From Lepidonotus clava (lineage: Eukaryota; Annelida; Polychaeta; Phyllodocida; Polynoidae): a stretch of DNA of 64,000 bases. The stretch lies in assembly GCA_936440205.1 (NCBI GenBank), contig OW387140.1, positions 26,409,659 through 26,473,658 of the forward strand. The letters are read 5' to 3'. Both the position numbers and the translations under genes were made by a program. How positions within the stretch are numbered: position 1 is the first letter of the stretch; each line of letters starts with the position of its first letter. The notes under the pieces were generated by a model. That model worked only from the letters and a program-made list of their open reading frames with translations, did not search any database and had not been told where the DNA came from. Positions 1 through 12,780 of the stretch are shown here, piece by piece.

Positions 1-540
1 TAGTTGGGAGTGACTGGTGGATGGAAGATGGTGGATGGCAGATGGTAGATGGTGGGTAGCAGAGGGTGGAGGACTGATGGGTAGTGGATGGTGGGCGGTC
101 GATGGCAAATGGCAAATGTCAGAAGGTGGGTGCCATGGAAGGTGGGAAGTGCAGATCGGTGGGTGGTGGGTGGTGGATGGTGGAAAGTGGGTGTTGTTGA
201 TGGATAGTGGGTGGTGTGTGATGGATAGTGGGTGACGGGATTTGGATGGTTGATGGTCGAAGGTAAATGGTGGATGATGGATTGTGGGGTTGGTGGTGGG
301 TAGTGGACAGGGGCTCCTATGCAGTGCTCTGGGGTGATGGGATGGATGGTGGATTGTGGATGGTTGATGGTGGATTGTAGATGGTGGACAGGGGCTGCGG
401 TGTAGTGCGCTGTTGTGAATATATGGCATGCTGTGAGTGGTGGATGATGGGTGTCGCATGGATAGAGGGTGTTGCGTGGCTTGCGGTGGGTAATAGATGG
501 CAGGCGGTGGGAGGTGGAAGGTGGTAGACGGATAGCTATG
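1..540. repeat. Degenerate GGT/GAT minisatellite
   Basis: Imperfect repeats of GGTGGATGATGG-type words with strong G/T strand bias. The array continues off the left edge of the window. The open frames in it (Gly/Trp/Asp/Met-rich) are repeat translations, not genes. Confidence 0.9.
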
Positions 541-1420
541 GGCACTAACAGTCCCTTCTATTGGTCGCGACGATCGTTAAATGAACCTGGAGCAGGGTTG
601 ATTTGCCGTCGGAATGAGGTGACGGGGGTGGGACAGCGATACGGCGGTGGGCGCTGTCCGACCAGCATGTCGACGATGGGGGCCGTGTTGGCGGGTGTCG
701 GCCGACCCCCCATGCACACACCGCCCACCGCCCATCGATCCAACGTCGGGGGGTGGGAGGAGGAGGCAATGTTTACGACTCCCATATCGCCCCTTCCCTC
801 AGCACCCAATAGAAGCAGCTATTTGCATATTTGCGTTATATATCAAATTAACGCCTCGCCGACCAGCGTTTCCGGTTCCGCTGGCGGATGCGCATGGGCC
901 TCGCTCTCATTCAATAAACGACAAATGAAATCGACAAGCGACAAAAGGCGCCTTTTGCACGGGCAGCGGCAAACGCGCTGATAATTGTCAGCGAATTGAC
1001 AAATCCGCATCGTGAGCGCTGCCTCTGCCGACGTCGGGTTTTGTCGTGAAAGGAAAATCGGCTTCTCTCGACTCTCATTTTAGCCTCATCTGATTAGGCG
1101 CGAACAATGGGCGGGCGGGGCGAAATCGACACCCGGTAATGCCGCCATATTGTGTGCGCAGCGTCCCCGTGTCAATTTCCAGGCGATTATATGGTTTGGT
1201 CGGCGGGGCGCGCGCATTCACTTGGTCGCTCATTATTTAATAAAGGGCTAATCAAAGTAAAATGGCGGCCGTGCCGTGTCAGACAGAGGTAGGGGACTAA
1301 AGACGCGTGTCGGCGAGTGACGGACAGGCGCGCAGAGAGCGGATCATTTAATAAACAACTTGGACGTGGCAGATCCGCAACGATTGGAGGGGATGGGAAC
1401 AACTATACAAGTGGGGCTGA
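541..1420. promoter_or_regulatory. CpG-rich island, candidate cis-regulatory element
   Basis: No gene supported. GC-rich sequence with embedded AT words: a POU octamer ATTTGCAT at 821-828, GACAAATGAAATCGACAAGC, GCTAATCAAAG and several TTAATAAA. The mix of high-CpG blocks and homeodomain-like words resembles regulatory islands, but conservation cannot be judged from one sequence. Confidence 0.3.
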
Positions 1421-2039
1421 CTGCTGGAAGAATTAACTTTGAGTGGATGTGGGGGAGGCCCTGGATAAATTAGGTTTATCCTTGGCTGTTGAAATTCTCT
1501 TTGAACAAGTTTTTTTAGATAAAAAGAAAAGCAAATATGCAAATATGCAAATATGCAATTAACTTATTAATTCATAACCTGTCAGGAAGGTTTGTGTATA
1601 CAGTGATATTTAGAAATTCATCTTAATGAGAAAAAAAATGTCTAAAGCCTTTGTCGAATGACCATTTCACACTACCTAACGTAAGATTTTAATGGAAACG
1701 TGTATCTTTTCCCAATTAAATCCTCTCCGTCCTCTTGGTGCGTATATATACGTAAGTGTTGGGAGGCATTCATGGGGTGAGTGGTAGGAGATGATATACT
1801 GGGGTGGGGGGAACAGAAGTAGAGGATCTAGCTTGGCCTATGAAAGTCCAACACGCCCGGGAAATCGTCGCTCTGTCGGTCGGGGCCTGACCAGGTCTCA
1901 ACGTATGAATGCAAAGCGCCAACCCCCTCCCCTAATACCCTCCGACTAGCAGATCATTCTGCCCTTCATCCCCTCAACCGTCAGCTCAGAGCTCTGTTTT
2001 CTCCCCTCCCCCTCCCCCTACCGACGTTAAATATGCTCC
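1421..2039. other. Non-coding stretch with octamer repeat
   Basis: AT-rich, then pyrimidine-rich. At 1531-1560 an 8-bp unit GCAAATAT repeats and produces two exact POU octamers ATGCAAAT (1537-1544, 1545-1552). No gene seen. Confidence 0.6.
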
Positions 2040-2680
2040 TCCCGCCCTTCCCATCTCCCCCAAGGGACTGCGGGGATCGATAACAATTTGGGAGAATTGG
2101 CGTGAAATTAATCCGCAATATCTTCATCTATAGCCCGCCAATTATATGTTAAATACGTCGGGGCCGGGGCGCTATTGGCCCTGCTAATAAACGTCGACAT
2201 GTTGTTTTAATGCCACGGACCGGGGGGTTGGGTGGGGGAAGAAAATAGGGATGGTGAGGGGCGTTTAGGGTGTAGAGGGGATGGTTAGGAGTGAGGGGTG
2301 TCAATGTTTAGCCCTGGTCGTCAGGGACACACGTTGGGCGCCCCTCCCGGCGGTGCGCCTCTGTCACTTTGAACATGTCCATTCTGGCCGGCCGTCACCG
2401 GGCCCCAACCCGCTGACACGGCCGCCCGCCGCCGTTTTGCTAAGGCCCCAGCCGTGTGTCAAAACGTCAGGCCCATGACGTCGGGCCGCCGGGGGTGAGC
2501 TCCCTGACAACCCCCCAATCAGCCTCATTATGCAGTTTTCGCACACAAAAAACGCCCCCGAGCCTTCAACACCCCTAATTAGAAAAAGTCGCTACGGGCA
2601 GCCAGCAGCTTATCGGGCGGCGTCAAAAAAAGCAAAGTGATTCTTTTTGCCCGCCACGCCCCCTCTAATGGAAGGAGAGG
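2040..2680. promoter_or_regulatory. GC/AT mosaic, candidate cis-regulatory element
   Basis: Alternates CpG blocks with TTAATCC, CCAATTATATG and TAATTAG words (2090-2220, 2560-2640). Short open frames on both strands overlap each other and look like chance. Confidence 0.3.
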
Positions 2681-4821
2681 GGGTTATTTTCCGGGGGGCC
2701 CTGCCCCCTGTCTCCTGTGTTAGGGAGATAACCCCCCTCCCCTGGCCAGCCCTAAGTGACCCAGATAGCATCGATTGAGACTCACCACTTCCCAGCCTGC
2801 TGCACCTTCACGTCTTTACCTTCACCAGCCAGCTGGGCCTTGCCCGAATCTCCGGAAAAACGTACAGAAATTTAAACACACAAAGGTCTAAGTTCAAGTT
2901 CCTTTTTGTCCATCTCGTTTTCCTTTCTTTTGTTTTTAGTTATGGGCTACCTTTTTATTGTTTGAAACTGCAGCTCCAGCTGATACCATTATGGGAAAAT
3001 ATAAAATGCACACTGGATGTGCTTTCAAATCAATAAGTAAAAGATGCACAAGGTATAGCATAGTGATACTTACTTGGGTTTAGGCAATGGGTGTAGGATT
3101 CTAAATGTAAGCATTCGATGCAATTCCCTCTGTTACTTGTAAAATCATACATGCAATTGTATATTCTTTATGGAAAAATTTACATGAACTGTTTAACCAA
3201 CGATTACAAATAACTATAAGTACATCCTATTTCTACAAAATAAGGAAAATGTGATTATTTGGTTTTAAAACGTAATCCTTAGAAAGCACGTTCGTGCACG
3301 CCTTTCCTTATAGTGCCGACTGTTTTCCACATGGTGACATCCCATGAACCCAGATGACCCTCCCCTCCTCCCAGCTCTTCCCCCCATCTTACCCTCCCCT
3401 TCCTAATCCCCCTGCCCGTCTTGCCTCCATGTTCTTTCGCACCACCTTTCTGTGATCCCAGTGCCCAGGGCGCTGACCACTGGGCAGTGCCTCATACAGA
3501 CACCTCCCCACCCTCTGTCCTCCTGCCCCTGCCGCCATGCCCTGGGCCCCTCTTTTCTGCTCCAGTACCTCGCCCCCTTCTCCTGTCGCTGCCGGGCAGG
3601 ACTGGTCAGTACTACAAAGGTGGCCATAGAGCTGGACGTGTCCGGCCCCAGGACTACTGGACACTGGACACAGGGCGGATCTGGGAGAGGGAGGAGGGGT
3701 GAGGGTGGTTAGGGGGTAGGAGCATGGAAAAATGGCGATGGGGATACTTGGTCGGAAAATGGAAAATAGGTCAATTGACCTATTCACTGTATACGTCATA
3801 TTAAATATATACCTCATCCACTGCAAATCCACAAAGTAGACCGTTTTTTTCCCTTAGGTTCCCTCTCGGAAATTGCTTATCTGTTTATCTATTATCATAA
3901 CCCCTCCAAAAATAGTGCATGTTCACATTGCCTTTTGATATCGTAAATATTTGCTGTGAAATGTTTATGGTTATTGATGGTCCGTTCTCTCTTTTATGAA
4001 TATGCGTCTGCACTACATTGCCTCCCATCAAAATCAGTAAGGTGAGGGAACCACTGAGTAAATGAGGATAGATTTCATCAATACTTTATAGAAATGATTG
4101 TCCTTAAATGAAAAAAAAAATATTTGAAGAGACAGTACCCCCCCCCCCCCCCCGAAAGGTGGCTCGGGGTGATCGGGCAGAGACCTGTCTGCCTCCAGGC
4201 GGGCGCTGGTCGTCCTGTGGCCGGTCGTGGTCATTGATCACCGTGGAGGGAGATCTAATGGGGCTCCTCCAGGGTGTGGCAGACAAAAGCCCCCCGTGAC
4301 GACGCTAACCCCCTCTGCTGGCGGGTGTGCCGGGTCTCGTCCTCGCGTCGCAGGTCGGGATCAAAGAGCGGACCAGGCACTTTGATGTTTGCTGCCCCCA
4401 CCCCCGTGGTCCAAATAAAAATAGAAATAAGAATGAGAGAGGCACGGACGGCTTTTATATATTGGTTGAAAATTGTGTATATTTCCCAAATTTCAAGGAC
4501 ATAAACTGGTAACTTGCAACCTTTATTACGCGGCGGCTAGTAGAGCTGAATTAGTTTCACTCTTGTAGCAGAGCCAGACTACATAGTATGGAAGACATTT
4601 TGAGCGATCATTCACCATTTTGTTCAGTCTTGAAGGGTTCAGGTTGATATCCACTCGGCTCGCCTTTCTGCCAGCGAAGCTGGCCCTCTGAATAGGCATA
4701 TCCAGTACGTGTTTAACACATCTTACTATGTAGTATAACAAGTTTATTTCTATCTATCTGCTTACACTATAAAGACACATATCGATAGGAATGCAATACA
4801 AAATAAGTTGACGGTCTAGAT
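2681..4821. other. Non-coding, no gene recognised
   Basis: Mostly AT-rich with a pyrimidine-rich patch at 3360-3720, whose overlapping frames on both strands look compositional, and a 16-base C-run at 4138-4153. Nothing else supported. Confidence 0.6.
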
Positions 4822-5397
4822 GTGCAAATTTCGAATTACTGGACAATGATATGTTTATTGTCTCTAAACAGGAATTACGTTGGTATGCGTATTATTCTCA
4901 TACACATTTACCTGATTTATAGCAGTAAAACAATTTATTTACGACAAATATTGAAATTATTGTATATACTATCAAAGCGAGGTGAAAACATTACTATGCC
5001 CACTAGACTTAAATGTGGTTCAAATAAAATAGTATTTATTTTGCCATCACATATCTATAGGTGCTAAATTTATGAATAGTCCATATTACAGGGGTATTTT
5101 GCTATGGAATGACCTGGATGTAAAGTACAATATTAACAAAATAGGTTTATATTTGGGAAGAAAGTTAAGCAATTATATAGTACATAATTATGCTGATTTG
5201 ATAGGTTAACTGCCAAATGCGAGAATAACACGTGTGATTGCAATATGTAGTTTATGCATGGTTGATCTAGATCTTTTGTATTATAAGTTACTATTATTTA
5301 CTAAAATATTTTCTATTTTCTATTGTATCCATCTGAGAAACAGACAGCTGTCTGATGATGTTTACCGAATAAAACCTTTAAGAAAACAAAAAAAAAC
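4822..5397 (+). mobile_element. Decayed LINE 3' end
   Basis: The plus strand encodes fragments like the C-terminus of LINE reverse transcriptases: LLYILSKRGENITMPTRLK and KIVFILP in one frame, then, after a shift of frame near 5060, GAKFMNSPYYRGILLWNDL running to a TAA at about 5209. The SPYYRG...LWN layout parallels SPYVRGLNEWN in the intact LINE at 48.4-51.6 kb, though the sequences differ. A 3' tail with GATGATGTTTACCGAATAAA ends in an A-rich run at about 5397. Old and broken, with most of the element absent. Confidence 0.55.
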
Positions 5398-7750
5398 TTT
5401 AGTGGCCTAACCAGAGACGGAAACTTACATGGTTTATAAAGCAATCAAACCGTATTAGACATCCCAAAATATTCATAGCTTAGATATGAGCTATTTTGTG
5501 ACAAATTACGGCTGGAATAAAGTTAAATGTCCTACAAACCCTCGCTGTCATGAACTTTGGTTTTAGAGCTGGCCAGGACTCTCAAATCGGAGATTGTCTC
5601 AATGACAACTAGACACGGTCATCTAACGTTCAGTTCCCAAGCCTACCAAATGGTCCGTGGTTAACCTAACTAACTACACATTCAGGAGATTTGTACATCT
5701 TTTCTACCGCCCGACTTTTACATCTTTTCTCCCGACCGACTGACCAGCGGCTCCCCATTCTGACCGCTCATCTCATTGCCAAGGGCTGGGTCAGTAGTGA
5801 CCACTGCGCATTGTCAACACTGACCGCTGCCTAGATCTAGACAGGCCTGCTGGCGCCCTCTGCGGGATGAATAGTTAATTAGGTGTAGTCAGGGGTCAGG
5901 CCCTGGTCAGTTAGCATAAGAAATAGTCATGGTATAAAATACATATCACAGGTATTCTATATTTGATATCACGAACGATTAAGGTTTCACATTTTATACA
6001 CTTTATAGATAGAAAGTCGTATTTCACTGTTTCGGAGGTCCGACATTGACTCATAGTGCATGGCACTTCAAATTATCTTATTACAATACATGTATGACTA
6101 AATATGTATGTATACCTCAGACTGTTCATGTTACAATTTCAATTATTATTCTATAAAAATTAATTGTTAAATGGATGATAATGTGTTATATTATTATCAT
6201 TCATCTAAAAAATAATGTTATATCTAGAAGATCAGGTTTGTCTAAAGATATTCAATAAACATGTGTTATAAAAAAAAAATCTTTTCGTATACACGTGCAC
6301 AAACATGTATACAACTGAATAATGTATTTGCATTACCTTTATTATGAAGGTTTATTAGTTTATTGTCTCTGTCGGTAAGATATTTCTAAATGATTATATC
6401 GCTACCAATAGGAGAAGCATGTAAATCACATAGTTGGTGTTATTTCTTGTTTAGTTCGAAAGAACTTTCTACGTCTGCGCATTCAAAGATTGGTCACCTT
6501 TGTAACGCTGTAAATAGTTTAAAGTGCAGGCATCCATCAATGTGGAGTTTGAGGTATTATATAGAAGAGCATGTCAATCAGGATCAAGACATAACACTTG
6601 AAGATGACCCGAAGGTGATCACCTGGGTAAATACGACAAGAATGCCTACCTGGTGTACGTCGTGTTGGGGGCTGAGGGACACGAAGGTCTGTGGTAGACC
6701 ATACTTTCCACTTCACTGACATACTTTTTGGCCATCATCATTGGAAGAGATAGCCATATTGTACCTACGGAATTCAATTGAATTGTATATAACTGTGTAA
6801 TAAATACATTAGCGACATGTTCATTTGGAAGAAATACTTTTAATGTGAATCGCGATTTTGATCTAATTAAACTGACCAATGTTTTCATCGTCTATTGCAA
6901 ATTTCATCAGTCTCTGTGGGGAGGCGCATCATATCCCTATAGAAACTAGGCCTATAACTATTCATCTTTTATAATTATGATCATGATCATTTTCATTTTC
7001 ACTACCCACTATTGATGACATGGTAGATATAATAATATTTTAGTTTATGCTACTTTCTGTGATACCATTGAAATAATCATATCATATATCATAAACTATG
7101 ATACAGTATTCAAATGTTCAAAGCTGCCAAGAGGAACACCTAGACATACGACAAGGATAAATGTAGAGACATAAGAAGGGGTCCTCTGATATATTATCTG
7201 AACGCATTGACCTACAAAAACCCATCCCTCTACCAGGCTGACCGAGGTAAAAGGTGAAGAGATTAGACAGGTCAGAATGTCCCAGGGGCCTGGGGCAGTC
7301 CTCAACTGGTCTTCAGTCATCTTAAAGTTTGAAACATCTTACAGTGTATGTAGATATCTGTGAAATGATTACGGCCTTGCTGCTGTCGGATACATGCAAA
7401 GATCTAGCAATAAAGTTTAACGTTTTCATAAAAAAAAAGAAGAGACGTCCATAGAACGTATGCTTTTGCGTTCCATTAATTTGGGAACTACATTAATTCT
7501 TTATGATGAAAATCTTCATTAAAATTTAATGAATATAACTTCTTATCAGTATTAGTAAAAGGCTCCGCTATTTACATCCAGATTCAAGTTTGAATGTATG
7601 TATACATGTATTTTTAAAACTGACTCATAGGAATGGAGTTAAAGTCCTCAGAAGATCTACTGCAATTCAATATATTATTAAAGACGTGCTGGTGTTATTA
7701 AAAAGGCAATGCCTTGGGAAGTGGGGCTGGTATAAAAAAGAAGTAGGCTG
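5398..7750. other. Non-coding AT-rich DNA with a TGACC-motif patch
   Basis: Only the 5741-5825 patch stands out (TGACC or GGTCA five times, including TGACCGCT twice). The rest is AT-rich with no coding frame of recognisable kind. Confidence 0.6.
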
Positions 7751-9190
7751 TTATAGCATGGGTCTTGTCAGTGTGACTGTGACAGCCCCGTTTGAGGCCG
7801 AGCGTGCGGTCGTAGCTTTTCTCTGTGGTCGGGGCGACATGGACGTTACGTGGGGCAGGGCTGGTGAAACGTGTGTCTCACCATGTAGGGAAATCCACAC
7901 CTGAGTGGGAAGGTCTAGGGGTTTACAGAAAGGGCGGCCCTCAGGACCCACACCCCCAGCCCGCTGCTAACACCAAGACGTCGCCATACCTTCAGATCCG
8001 AGTCTGGCTTCCATCGTCGGCGTCGCGGGGGGTGGGGGCGACCGTAAACACCGACGTCGCGAGGCTTGGCGGCTCTACTTTGTTTTCACTGCTCAGAGAA
8101 AACGGTCTGGGCCCAGAAGTAGAAACATCAAGGGTAGGGGCGGCTTGAAAATAGATTGTTGGGGTGTGTGCTGGGCTGTGTATGCGCGGACGTGTGTGTG
8201 GTGGGGTATGCCGGTGATCGGGACCCCCTCTTTGTATTCACCACCGTCGAGTTAGATCCAGGGTCGCACATACTGTGAGCGGGGGAGGGAAATATTCCCA
8301 TGTCAACCTAGAGTTGACTTTGAGATAATTAGGCTCAGGTTTTAATTAAATCTATTCCATTGTATATCTCTGCTTAGTATTGGCGCAAGAAGTGTTAATT
8401 TTGAGATGTCAAACAAGATTTTGTTCTCTTTGTTTACATGTTAATGCTGTAATGAATGCGTATTTCTGAATTACCTCCTCTATGGGTTGGTCGTCAACTT
8501 TGGCGGACAAAGGTGTCAGCGCCACCCATTCTACATGGAAACTAACAAGGGTGACTAGTGAACAAAACCAATGTTTGTAGAATTGATTACTGTCAATTTC
8601 ATGAGCATTGCTCATTCTGAGAGACACAATATACGCTCACCAGGTTATTATTTAACCAAATTAATAGCGTTGCATAACTTATCCAATCCAAAAGGCCCTG
8701 TATGGAAGCCCTCTATTGTACCCCGTCGCCACCAGCAACAATAACCCAATGGATCAGGGTCGCAATATTCTTCTGTTGCAACCTTGACTTAATTCCCGTT
8801 CGCGGTTATTAGCAAATCATAACAAGAGCACCCCCAGGTGATACTGCCAATAAAAGGGGGTTTAATTCGCGGTTCTAGCCTTAGTATTCATGTTTAATCG
8901 AGCGTCCATGCCGCCCATCGCCGCGCCTCTGAATGGAGAGTGGGGAGAGTGACGCCCGGTCCCCAGCAGGAGCAGACGACAATTTGCAGTGAATTGCAGA
9001 AAGTTTGTAAACAGCTTGTCCCGCCGCCACCTGTCCCGTTGTCTGAGGCTTATTCCAGTGAATGACCCCATCCCCCCGGCTGGTCTCAACTCTGACCACG
9101 GGGTATTCTTTCCACTGACACGCTGTAAAGGCCAGGAAATACGATTAAGCCTTGTTTTCCCGCCAAAATGGGATGTCGTCCATTAAATCC
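7751..9190. promoter_or_regulatory. Two GC-rich islands, candidate regulatory
   Basis: 7751-8330 is GC-rich with overlapping open frames on both strands and no domain. 8690-9190 mixes GC with GGTTATTAGC, CAATAAAAGG and TTTAATTCGC words. Between them are TAATTAGGC and TTTTAATTAAA (8325-8350). Confidence 0.28.
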
Positions 9191-12050
9191 TTAGATATAT
9201 TGGCAACAAAAGCTTCAACTGTTACGTTCCTGCAGGTTAGCAATATGTTTCTAACCCTATCGGACATGGAATTACAAAAGGATACATTTGCATCCACTAC
9301 AATTTACATATTCAGTTAGTTTTAAATAATGCGTAAAATATTTATCAGCGCAAAATAAATTTAACGAAGGGATATAGGCGGGCACTTCACCTGCATTGAT
9401 ATTTTTGGAAACGGTCTTTAAGATTTGAAATAAAATATTTGTATATTCTATTTCACCTCACATGAACCCGGTAGGACAATTAAAGCCGGCTGTCCACATA
9501 AAACCCATAAATCTAATTCGTGACAACTGGACATTATAGACGCTGTCCATGTACCTTAACATTCTCTCACAAGTTTTATTTTACTTCTCGCCGAGCGTGA
9601 CCACAATAGAGAAGATATAGCTCTGACGTCACTGACGTAGGTCGATGTTAGCCTGGTACCACATGGTAGAAATTGACATAGGGAAGCTGGCGTAAATTGG
9701 ACCGCTGTAGCGAGTTGGGCCAGACATGGTAACCGTTGTTTTATGTTTTAAGTTGGCGTGTTTGTCAGATCCGGTATGTGCGTACTAATTACATAATAGA
9801 TTGTTTCACCTTTTTAGTGTTTCCTCGGTGGTAGATATAGGCCTATGAAATAAAACAAGAAAATTATTAAAAAAATATTTTGGTATGTTTTAGCGCTAGT
9901 ATACTCATAACTTTATGTTATTCTTTGAATAATTAATTCATATTAGTATTAGTGGAGAATAGAAATGTCCAATGAATACATTTGGCATTGCATTTTATGA
10001 CATCAATATTATCGGTATATGTGACGCTCATTTATTGTCACAAGAAATGATAACACCCATTTAGAAAAGCATTTTGTCCAAATCATTCGTTGATTACTAT
10101 CATAACACTTACAATGAATATTATGACAGTTTCGGATGTAAAATAATGTAGGCCTATTATTTTATCTACGCAGAGACCAGAGTAAAAAGAAGGCAAATGT
10201 TTTGGGACATGAATCACCTATTGTTGTCCGGGTGTTTTATGTCTTTTTATGGTGGAATTCCATGTCAGTGGTGATTATGATGCCCACCACATATGTGACC
10301 ATCCCTGACCTTGAGATGACCTAACCGGCCCCTACTTTCACACACCACTGGGAAATACCGCTCCGGGGAAGCTGCGCCAACAGAAAAGTGTACAAGTGCT
10401 AATGTATAGCTCCTCATCTGCCCCTCATATAACTCTCATCTCGTCGACTCGGGCCGTATCGGGCGTTACTTGACGCAGTCTGGCCGATCGGCGGCAGTGT
10501 ATGGTCTGGAGGAGAGGGCCCTTTGCCATGCTTCTCAGGTAGAAACTCCAGGGCGTTACCATGGCGACGGCACTCCCCGTGCGGCGGCGACATGGGCGGG
10601 CACATAGAGACAAGAGGGGCGACGCATACATAAATAATCAAGTCGGTATACTCTCTCAGAGTCAGGATGGAATAATATGGAGATCGATTCGTCGCTCTTT
10701 GGCCACCCTACACGCCAAGCCATCCAGCCTGAGAGTGTGTACGGGGGCTACAATCTGCCAACTAATGAGCGATGATAGACTATTTCACCACGCAGTTTAT
10801 TGATAGATTATCGATAAAGATATATAAAGCAATCTGAATAGTGTACTTAAAAATATATTATTTCGATTAACATGAATATTAACATGCCAATACAAAGTAG
10901 AGGCTCCCTATATTTGAGTATGAACTATCCAATTTTCTATTTCGTGCCTGCGGTTAGGCTATATTTTAAGTTCTGGTTTATACGTTTGGCTGGGCTATTT
11001 CCGACCATAAGTTGTCTATTGAGACTGGCCGGCCGTTGGTTGATTCTGGCAGGCCTGGGGCTGTACATCAAGATCACACAAGACTACAGGATGTTTGTTT
11101 GTGCTGTGTGCGTTTCTACCGGCGAGATGTGGGCCCAATAAAATGAGACTTTCTCATTGTACCAAAACACTAGGTGCACTTAACATAGGGACACATGGTC
11201 GACCCTGGCCACTCGGACCGGACACAATGGGGGATTGCACAACTCCCTACCTGTCTAAAATGAAATATTACACAATTCTGCTGAGGGCACCAACTTCACC
11301 TAACAGCCTCAAGAACAAGTGGGCCACACCACCAACTTGAACTTTCAAGCGCGGTTACCTCGATTAGTAATGCAAAAAGAAGCAATGCAATATATTACAG
11401 GCCTGATAAATCTTACAGTAAATAGCGTTCCATATAATAAATGTATGTTTTTGTACAACGCCAATGTTATAGAGAAAATGATTTAGAGTAATGATTTTAT
11501 ACCAAAAAACATTTCCTGACGACCACATATAACCACCCATAGAATATTTCACAAATTTTAGACCGTGACAAAATTGCTGATAACAAAATGTATCGAAATG
11601 AAATACAAATTTGTTTTTCAATTCAGATTTCAGTCACATGTGTGAATAAAAACATCATTTAGGCCTATTCTATATCACTGCCCAGATAGCAATAACAATT
11701 ACCTTGTTTTTAAAAAATAATCATTTTGAAAATAATATTAAAAATATTCGGTATCTAAAGCTGAAGGACACCACTTCGATAAATAATGCATAATCATTCC
11801 ACAAAATTGCCCCAACAGCACTGAGAACTGATTTGTATTTTACATATTCAAAATCTAAGACTGAATGACACTAGGGTGTATCTACTATGGAAATAAAAAA
11901 TATACATTGTATATCCCCCCCGGATATCCCCCTTCCTACAATTCGCAAGTCTTAATTTCATAACGCAGATCAGCCGTTTGCCAAGTCGGTTTGCCAGCTG
12001 GTGGGCCAGGCTCTGGCCCTTTTGCCCCGAGGCTAGCATTTAGTAAAGTA
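9191..12050. other. Non-coding, mainly AT-rich
   Basis: No gene recognised. 10330-10780 is moderately GC-rich with open frames on both strands that look like chance. 9590-9730 contains several TGACGTC/TGACGTAG words. Confidence 0.55.
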
Positions 12051-12780
12051 AGTGCCAGCTTTTACCGAGGTGTGGCGGGGCCTACAATCCACCCCCCGCC
12101 ACACAAGGGGCTCAGGCCGGGCACTACCAATGTTTTGAAATAGTCTTTGCGCCTCGCATTACCTTGTGTACTTTTTGTCGCTGTGGTTAGAAACAAGGGC
12201 CTGGGAAAGAAAGGGAAAGCTGGGCCGGGGCTATGGCGATGTGTTTCTAACCGCTGCGAGTGTTAATACACGGCCAATTGGCTTGTTTTCCGAGATCTCT
12301 ATCCTACGTTAAAGGGTATTGAGTTACTGGTGTGTACTTTACTGGTGCGCCTGTTAAACCTCCCCGCTCCCCCTGATATGTACATATTTGGACATTTCAC
12401 TCATTTTACGCATTCCCCAGCGCCTTTGATGAGTTAAAATGGATTTGAGCAAATGAATTACAAGCCTGGCTGCCAAGCCAAACTCAACGCCAGAGCGATT
12501 GGAGAACTGAAAGGAAATGCTGTTGGTGTTGGTCGATATTCGAATGTATTTACCTACAGCCCAAGACGTGGTTCCCGCTAAATTCTTCGAGCAGCCGACA
12601 TTTCGTCTTTTGTTCATTGGCGGCGCGGCGCGGACTCTGATCGGCGCCTTGTTTACAGTGAGCAGGGCCCAGACTTGGCGACATGATTTAGCCATTAGAA
12701 CACTGATAAACGCACCTCTATCGCCTCGTTATGGACTCAGAGACCGACTACCAGTTTGTTGACCTGATCGAAATATTGGT
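12051..12780. promoter_or_regulatory. GC/AT mosaic, candidate cis-regulatory element
   Basis: CpG blocks interleaved with CAATTGGCTTG, ACAGTGAGCAGG and TTTAGCCATTAG words. Opposing open frames (113 and 81 codons) overlap on the two strands and show no domain. Confidence 0.28.

Noticed and set aside
1-540. Possible CRISPR-like array
   Set aside because: Repeats are degenerate, lack spacers and are a minisatellite in an animal genome.
469-981. 170-codon plus-strand frame at the window start
   Set aside because: Begins in the minisatellite and overlaps two minus-strand frames; composition-driven.
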